From contig JAOACV010000084.1 in assembly GCA_026417675.1 (NCBI GenBank), positions 1 to 8,052 on the forward strand: a stretch of DNA of 8,052 nucleotides. The letters run 5' to 3'. Origin of the DNA: Verrucomicrobiia bacterium. Its GTDB lineage: Bacteria; Verrucomicrobiota; Verrucomicrobiia; CAIQCK01. Below the pieces are notes generated by a model. The model was not told the DNA's origin and made no database searches. It saw only the letters and a program-made list of their open reading frames with translations. The position numbers were made by a program, and so were the translations under genes. This document shows, in pieces, positions 4,709 through 8,052 of this stretch (within the stretch, counting starts at the first letter, position 1; each line of letters begins with the position of its first letter).

Positions 4709-6883
4709 TCAAGTCCACTGCGCCCGGATTTCTGCGCGCGCGTCCGTCTGCTGCATGATCGCCACAGCGTCGTCGCTCGACGGCTGGGGCATTGTCAGCT
4801 TCCACTGCTCGAACTTGCCGCGAATCTCCGGCGGGATGAAGCGGGTGAGTTGCGCGAACGCATGGCGGTCGCCGAGTTCGTTCTTCGTCGCGTAGTAGCG
4901 CAGGGGGAAACAAACGTAGAGCCAGTTGCGCGCGCGGGTCATCGCGACGTAAAGCAGGCGGCGCTCCTCTTCAATCTCATACCGGTCGCCTGTGGCGAGG
5001 TCGCTGGGTATGATGCCGTCGGTCGCGTGGATGATCATCACCGCGTCCCACTCGCAGCCTTTGGCGGAGTGGATGGTGCTGAGGGTCAACCAATCCTCGT
5101 CTTTGCGCGGCTCCCCCGACCAATCGCTCGTCGCCGACGGTGGGTCGAGCGTCAGCTCCGACAAAAACTCCTCGCACGAACCAAACGTCGCGGCGATCTG
5201 TTCCAACTGCTCCAGGTCGCGCGCGCGCGCCTCGGCGTGGTCGTAGATATCGCGAAACAGCGGGTCATAGAACTCGCGAATGCGGGCGATCTGCGCGGGA
5301 ATGCCCGTGCGGTGGGGATCATCGGCGTCGCTCGATGGTCCAACGTCGGGGCGACTCCTCCCAGGATCCCGATTCCCAACGATAGAAGGCCATGCGAGTT
5401 CTCCGCGGCTGCCGGCCAGTTCATCCAAAAGCAAACACAGTTTCTCGAAGGCCGGGCGCGCCGCCGACGGCACCGAGCAACGGTTCAGGTCTGCAACCCG
5501 ATAGCCGTTCTCCGCAAGATGGCGCAGGATGTTCTTCGACGCGGCCGGCCCAATCCCAGGCAGCAGGTGGAGCACACGGCACCAACTGACCTCATCGCGC
5601 GGGTTTTGCAAAATGCGCAGCAAAGCCAGGAGGTCCTTGACATGCGCGGCTTCAAGAAAACGCAGGCCGCCAAACTTGCGGAACGGGATGTTGCGTCGCG
5701 CCAGTTCCACTTCAAGCATGTCGCTCCAGTGCGCGGTGCGGACCAGGACAGCTTGTTTACGCAGGGGCACGCCGGCTTCGAGGTGTTCGAGCACCTGCCG
5801 GCACACAAAGCGGCACTGTTGCGCCTCGTCGAGGCAATGCACCAGCGCGGGCCGCTGGTCGCTACGGCGGTTGCTCCATAGGTTCTTGGTGAACCGTTGG
5901 CGCGCGTAGCCCATCACGGCGTTGGCCGCGTCGAGTATCGGCTGCACGCTGCGGTAGTTCTGCTCCAGCGTGATGATGGCGGCTCCGGGAAACTGTTTCG
6001 GGAAATCGAGGATGTTGCGGACGGTTGCAGCGCGGAAGCCGTAAATGCTTTGCGCGTCGTCTCCACAGACGGTGACATTGCGCTTCTTTCCTGCCAGCCG
6101 CAGAAGAATCTCGCCTTGGAGCTTGTTGGTGTCCTGATACTCGTCCACCAAAATGTGATCGAAACGCTCGGCGATGCGCGCGCCCGCATCGGGCGTTTTC
6201 ATCAGGGCGAGCCAGAACAGCAACAGGTCGTCGTAATCGAGGGCCTGCTGGCGCTCCTTAAATTCCGTGTAGGCGGCGAAGAGGCGCTTCAAACCGTCCT
6301 CGCACTCGACGCACCACGGGAAATCGCGTTTCAAGACGCTGGCGAGTGGGCGCCGACTGTTGACGCAGCGCGAGTAGATGTCGAGGCAGGTGCCTTTCTT
6401 TGGAAAGCGTTTCTCGCGCGAGTGCAGCCCCAGTTCCTGCCGCAAGAGATTCAGCGCATCCTCAGCGTCGGTCTGATCCCAGACGCTAAACTCCGGCGCG
6501 AGCCGGACGGCGCGGCCGTATTGGCGCAACAGACGGTTGGCGATGGCGTGAAAGGTGCCGCCCCAGATGGATGGCGCATGACAGGTGGCGGGCGCCGATT
6601 GAAGCTCGGTGCCATGGTTCAGGTGGATCGCGTTCTCTGAACGCGATGCGGATGGATAGGCCTGGGTGCGGCGGATCATTTCCTGCGCGGCGCGGCGCGT
6701 GAAGGTGAGTAGTAGGATGCGGTCGGCGGGGACGCCGCGTTGAAGGAGGCAAACGACGCGGGCGGCGAGGGTCTTGGTCTTGCCCGTGCCGGCGCCGGCG
6801 ATGATCAGCAACGGGCCGTCGCCATGCGTGGCCGCGGCGCGTTGTTGCGGGTTGAGTTCGGCCAGCCAGGCGGGTTCGGACAT
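4709..6883 (-). CDS. UvrD/PcrA-like superfamily 1A ATP-dependent DNA helicase
   Basis: A 724-residue 3'-5' DNA helicase of the UvrD/Rep/PcrA group, expected to act in DNA repair and in clearing replication blocks. All helicase motifs are present in order: the Q-motif LNPQQRAA (10-17), Walker A AGAGTGKT (29-36), motif Ia LTFTRRAA (59-66), GGTFHAIA (108-115), motif II DEYQD (247-251), motif III GDDAQSIYGFR (274-284), motif IV NYRS (309-312), motif V STIHSAKGCEWD (602-613) and motif VI EERRLLYVAMTRAR (639-652). A helix-hairpin-helix-like LLPGIGPAAS (440-449) lies in domain 2B. The motif V region (KGCEWDAVMIIHATDG) differs from classical UvrD (KGLEF), pointing to a UvrD-like branch, so I give no symbol. 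Two segments, about residues 76-105 and 491-528, look like extra in-frame material. No nuclease domain is seen. The start ATG follows the lipoprotein stop by 3 bp, without a Shine-Dalgarno, suggesting translational coupling. Confidence 0.92.
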   Translation of the reverse strand: MSEPAWLAELNPQQRAAATHGDGPLLIIAGAGTGKTKTLAARVVCLLQRGVPADRILLLTFTRRAAQEMIRRTQAYPSASRSENAIHLNHGTELQSAPATCHAPSIWGGTFHAIANRLLRQYGRAVRLAPEFSVWDQTDAEDALNLLRQELGLHSREKRFPKKGTCLDIYSRCVNSRRPLASVLKRDFPWCVECEDGLKRLFAAYTEFKERQQALDYDDLLLFWLALMKTPDAGARIAERFDHILVDEYQDTNKLQGEILLRLAGKKRNVTVCGDDAQSIYGFRAATVRNILDFPKQFPGAAIITLEQNYRSVQPILDAANAVMGYARQRFTKNLWSNRRSDQRPALVHCLDEAQQCRFVCRQVLEHLEAGVPLRKQAVLVRTAHWSDMLEVELARRNIPFRKFGGLRFLEAAHVKDLLALLRILQNPRDEVSWCRVLHLLPGIGPAASKNILRHLAENGYRVADLNRCSVPSAARPAFEKLCLLLDELAGSRGELAWPSIVGNRDPGRSRPDVGPSSDADDPHRTGIPAQIARIREFYDPLFRDIYDHAEARARDLEQLEQIAATFGSCEEFLSELTLDPPSATSDWSGEPRKDEDWLTLSTIHSAKGCEWDAVMIIHATDGIIPSDLATGDRYEIEEERRLLYVAMTRARNWLYVCFPLRYYATKNELGDRHAFAQLTRFIPPEIRGKFEQWKLTMPQPSSDDAVAIMQQTDARAEIRAQWT
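5300..5413 (-). repeat. In-frame insertion in helicase domain 2B region
   Basis: This region encodes about residues 491-528 of the helicase, a Pro/Asp/Ser/Arg/Gly-rich, disordered-looking stretch just before the conserved-looking QIARIREFYDPLF. An inverted repeat lies at 5317-5324 and 5333-5340 (8 bp with one G-T pair, 8-nt loop). It shares the CGGGGCG then CCTCCC arrangement (5347-5362) with the rlmI insertion. Edges are approximate. It may instead be a naturally variable loop, as domain 2B varies among UvrD proteins. Confidence 0.3.
6568..6658 (-). repeat. In-frame insertion with perfect inverted repeat in helicase domain 1
   Basis: This region encodes about residues 76-105 of the helicase, between motif Ia (TFTRRAAQEMIRR) and the GGTFHAIA motif, where related helicases have a shorter linker. 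It contains a perfect inverted repeat with 9-bp arms, ATCGCGTTC (6627-6635) and GAACGCGAT (6639-6647), around TCT. The coding frame stays open. The palindrome resembles in form the one in the rlmI insertion, which has TTCTGAA at its centre against TTCTCTGAA here. The boundaries are estimated from protein motifs, not from flanking duplications. Confidence 0.37.
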
Positions 6884-6886
6884 GAT

Positions 6887-7267
6887 TCAGCGTGGCGGTC
6901 GAGGCCCGCGCGGCGGAGGCCAAACCCAATACCAGTGGGGGCCGTAGGCATACCATCCTCCGTAGTAGCCACGATAGCCATAGCGCTCCTGCCAGCGAAC
7001 GCTTTCGATGTAGTCTTGCAGCATGAAGTCAATCACGCTGTTGCTGACGCCCTTCTCGTGCAGGAAAAGGATCTCGGTCGTAGTGAGCCGATACACCGTG
7101 CCGGAGGACTTGATCTTCTGGATGATCTCAGCGTCCGGCGTCTTGGCGGCGGCCAGTTGGATGATTTCCTCTTGCGTGAGAGGTTTGGACGCCGTGCGCG
7201 AGGTGGTGGCGCAGCCGGCCGCAACCAGCGTTGCCAGCGCTGCGAAAAGGAATCGTGCAGTCTTCAC
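6887..7267 (-). CDS. Small lipoprotein with aromatic Gly/Pro-rich tail
   Basis: A 126-residue predicted lipoprotein starting at GTG7267. Residues 1-18 form a signal peptide (MKTARFLFAALATLVAAG) with a lipobox LVAAGC, Cys19 being the lipidated residue, so it should be anchored in the cell envelope. After a TTSRTASKP linker come two similar helical units, LTQEEIIQLAAAKTPDAEII and LTTTEILFLHEKGVSNSVID (about 30-49 and 62-81); their shared LTxxEI...(K/G)xxxxxxI pattern suggests an internal repeat. The last 30 residues are rich in Tyr, Trp, Gly, Pro and Arg. I recognise no named family. The longer frame from 7387 is rejected because it overlaps the upstream gene and would bury the signal peptide. 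A possible promoter lies at 7274-7302, with its -10 box 6 nt before the start. It ends 3 bp before the helicase ATG, so the two are probably cotranscribed, though no functional link is obvious. Confidence 0.82.
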   Translation of the reverse strand: MKTARFLFAALATLVAAGCATTSRTASKPLTQEEIIQLAAAKTPDAEIIQKIKSSGTVYRLTTTEILFLHEKGVSNSVIDFMLQDYIESVRWQERYGYRGYYGGWYAYGPHWYWVWPPPRGPRPPR

Positions 7268-7273
7268 GGTGAA

Positions 7274-7302
7274 AGAGTAAGCCGCCGGTTCATGGCGCGC
7301 AA
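7274..7302 (-). promoter_or_regulatory. Possible promoter for lipoprotein-helicase pair
   Basis: On the minus strand TTGCGC (7302-7297) and TACTCT (7279-7274) are 17 bp apart, and the -10 box ends 6 nt before the GTG at 7267. The close spacing matches the leaderless arrangement at galE. The hexamers match consensus only partly, so this is weaker than the kamA and galE promoters. Confidence 0.33.
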
Positions 7303-7331
7303 CCCCTCCGCCACGCGGCACGTCACAGGCA

Positions 7332-8052
7332 TCACTGCGCGGTCGGCCCGGCGGGCTTGGTTGCCGCCTTGGTTTTGTTCGCGGCATCCAGAATCTTCTC
7401 CAGAGGAATGCTGATTTCGATCAGCGTCCTCTTCGGCTGGAACAGGAAGTAGCCGGCGATATCCGCCTGAGCCTCCGTGAACGCCGTCTCCAGTTTTTCG
7501 AACACGCTCGCGTCACCCGTGGGCAGCGTGCCCCGCATCATGCGGAAATACTCGCCCAGCCCGATGTAAAACATGCCGTTGTTCTTCCTGGGAAACGGCG
7601 CGAACGCGGCGTCCACGCGCGGCCGCGGTGGCGGAGCGGCCGGAGCTTTCTTTGCCAAGTCCAGCAGGTTTCGGAGGTTCTGCGCTGAATTGGGTCCTGC
7701 GGCGATCAGTTCCAATTGGCCGCTGAAGGCTACTTCCCATGTGAAGTTGCCGCCGAAAAGACCTTTCATCTGCGCGCGTTCTGCCGGCGTTTGGGCCAGC
7801 GCGCCGAGATCCATCGTCATCCGGTCAATCTCGACGCCGTTGTGCTGCGCAACGTTCATCTCGTATTTCATCTTCCCCGGCGTGCCGCCCAACATGTTGC
7901 CCGCGAGCATCTGCATGCCTAGCTCTGCGGCCTGGCGCTGCGCCTTGCGCGCCCGGATGGCATCCTTGACCCGGATGGCCTCCACGATCTCGAAGCTGCC
8001 GGTGGCGCCCGACGAGGCGGGCACAGCCCAAGCCAGATCGCTCATGCCGAGG
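7332..8052 (-). CDS. Protein of unknown function, 5' end off window
   Basis: The open frame runs leftward from the right edge to a TGA at 7334-7332. An ATG at 8045 gives 237 residues, but nothing stops the frame between it and the edge. That Met is not followed by a signal peptide or an obvious domain start, so it is probably internal and the 5' end is missing. Numbered from it, the visible part has a charged helical stretch (IRVKDAIRARKAQRQAAELG, about 24-43), a central mixed region with LGALAQTPAERAQMKGLF (80-97), a Pro/Ala-rich linker (KKAPAAPPPRPR, 132-143), an aromatic segment NNGMFYIGLGEYFRMM (155-170), and a Lys/Ala/Pro tail. I recognise no family. Alternating hydrophobic strands such as FTWEVAFSGQLELIAAG suggest a beta-containing soluble or periplasmic protein, which is inference. 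It precedes the lipoprotein gene by 64 bp on the same strand. Confidence 0.7.
   Translation of the reverse strand, partial: LGMSDLAWAVPASSGATGSFEIVEAIRVKDAIRARKAQRQAAELGMQMLAGNMLGGTPGKMKYEMNVAQHNGVEIDRMTMDLGALAQTPAERAQMKGLFGGNFTWEVAFSGQLELIAAGPNSAQNLRNLLDLAKKAPAAPPPRPRVDAAFAPFPRKNNGMFYIGLGEYFRMMRGTLPTGDASVFEKLETAFTEAQADIAGYFLFQPKRTLIEISIPLEKILDAANKTKAATKPAGPTAQ

Noticed and set aside
4850..5881. Long plus-strand open frame of 343 codons opposite the helicase gene
   Set aside because: It lies fully antisense to a helicase with all motifs, and its translation is Arg/Ala/Val-rich without domains, which is typical of a GC-rich shadow frame. The 247-codon frame at 5897-6640 is rejected for the same reason.
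7264..7293. Minus-strand mini-frame of nine codons (MNRRLTLSP) whose TGA overlaps the lipoprotein GTG
   Set aside because: It overlaps the possible promoter, has no ribosome site and its content suggests no leader-peptide function; the overlap is probably chance.

Overview
The window is GC-rich, densely coded bacterial chromosomal DNA from a heterotroph. It holds four genes I can name by family, two envelope proteins I cannot assign (both cut by the window edges), and one small lipoprotein. There are no RNA genes, CRISPR arrays, transposases, integrases or phage genes. Gene content, high GC, the absence of clear Shine-Dalgarno sequences and the style of in-frame insertions inside housekeeping genes would fit Verrucomicrobiota or a related PVC-group lineage. 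That placement is an impression from sequence style, not a result.

Layout, left to right. (1) 1-637, minus strand: a multi-pass membrane protein whose C-terminus lies off the left edge. (2) 638-799: a divergent promoter region. (3) 800-2041, plus: a full-length lysine 2,3-aminomutase (KamA), a radical-SAM/PLP enzyme with all key residues present. (4) A hairpin, then 2114-3412, plus: an RlmI-type 23S rRNA m5C methyltransferase carrying an extra in-frame segment of about 43 residues. (5) 3572-4543, plus: UDP-glucose 4-epimerase (GalE), with a near-consensus promoter so close to the ATG that the mRNA should be leaderless. (6) 4544-4708: a convergent intergenic gap. (7) 4709-6883, minus: a complete UvrD/PcrA-like superfamily 1A helicase, also carrying two apparent in-frame insertions. 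(8) 6887-7267, minus: a small lipoprotein ending 3 bp before the helicase start. (9) 7332-8052, minus: an unassigned protein cut at its 5' end by the right edge.

The plus-strand genes look like separate housekeeping units (lysine/beta-lysine metabolism, rRNA modification, sugar nucleotide metabolism). The lipoprotein and helicase on the minus strand form a tight pair, perhaps with the edge gene as a third member. The most interesting signals are the palindrome-bearing in-frame insertions in two unrelated conserved enzymes, which suggest a dispersed element able to sit inside coding sequence, and a pair of matching promoters (TTGACA, 16 bp, TATACT), one of which implies leaderless translation. 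I did not find a clear multi-gene novel defence or biosynthetic system.
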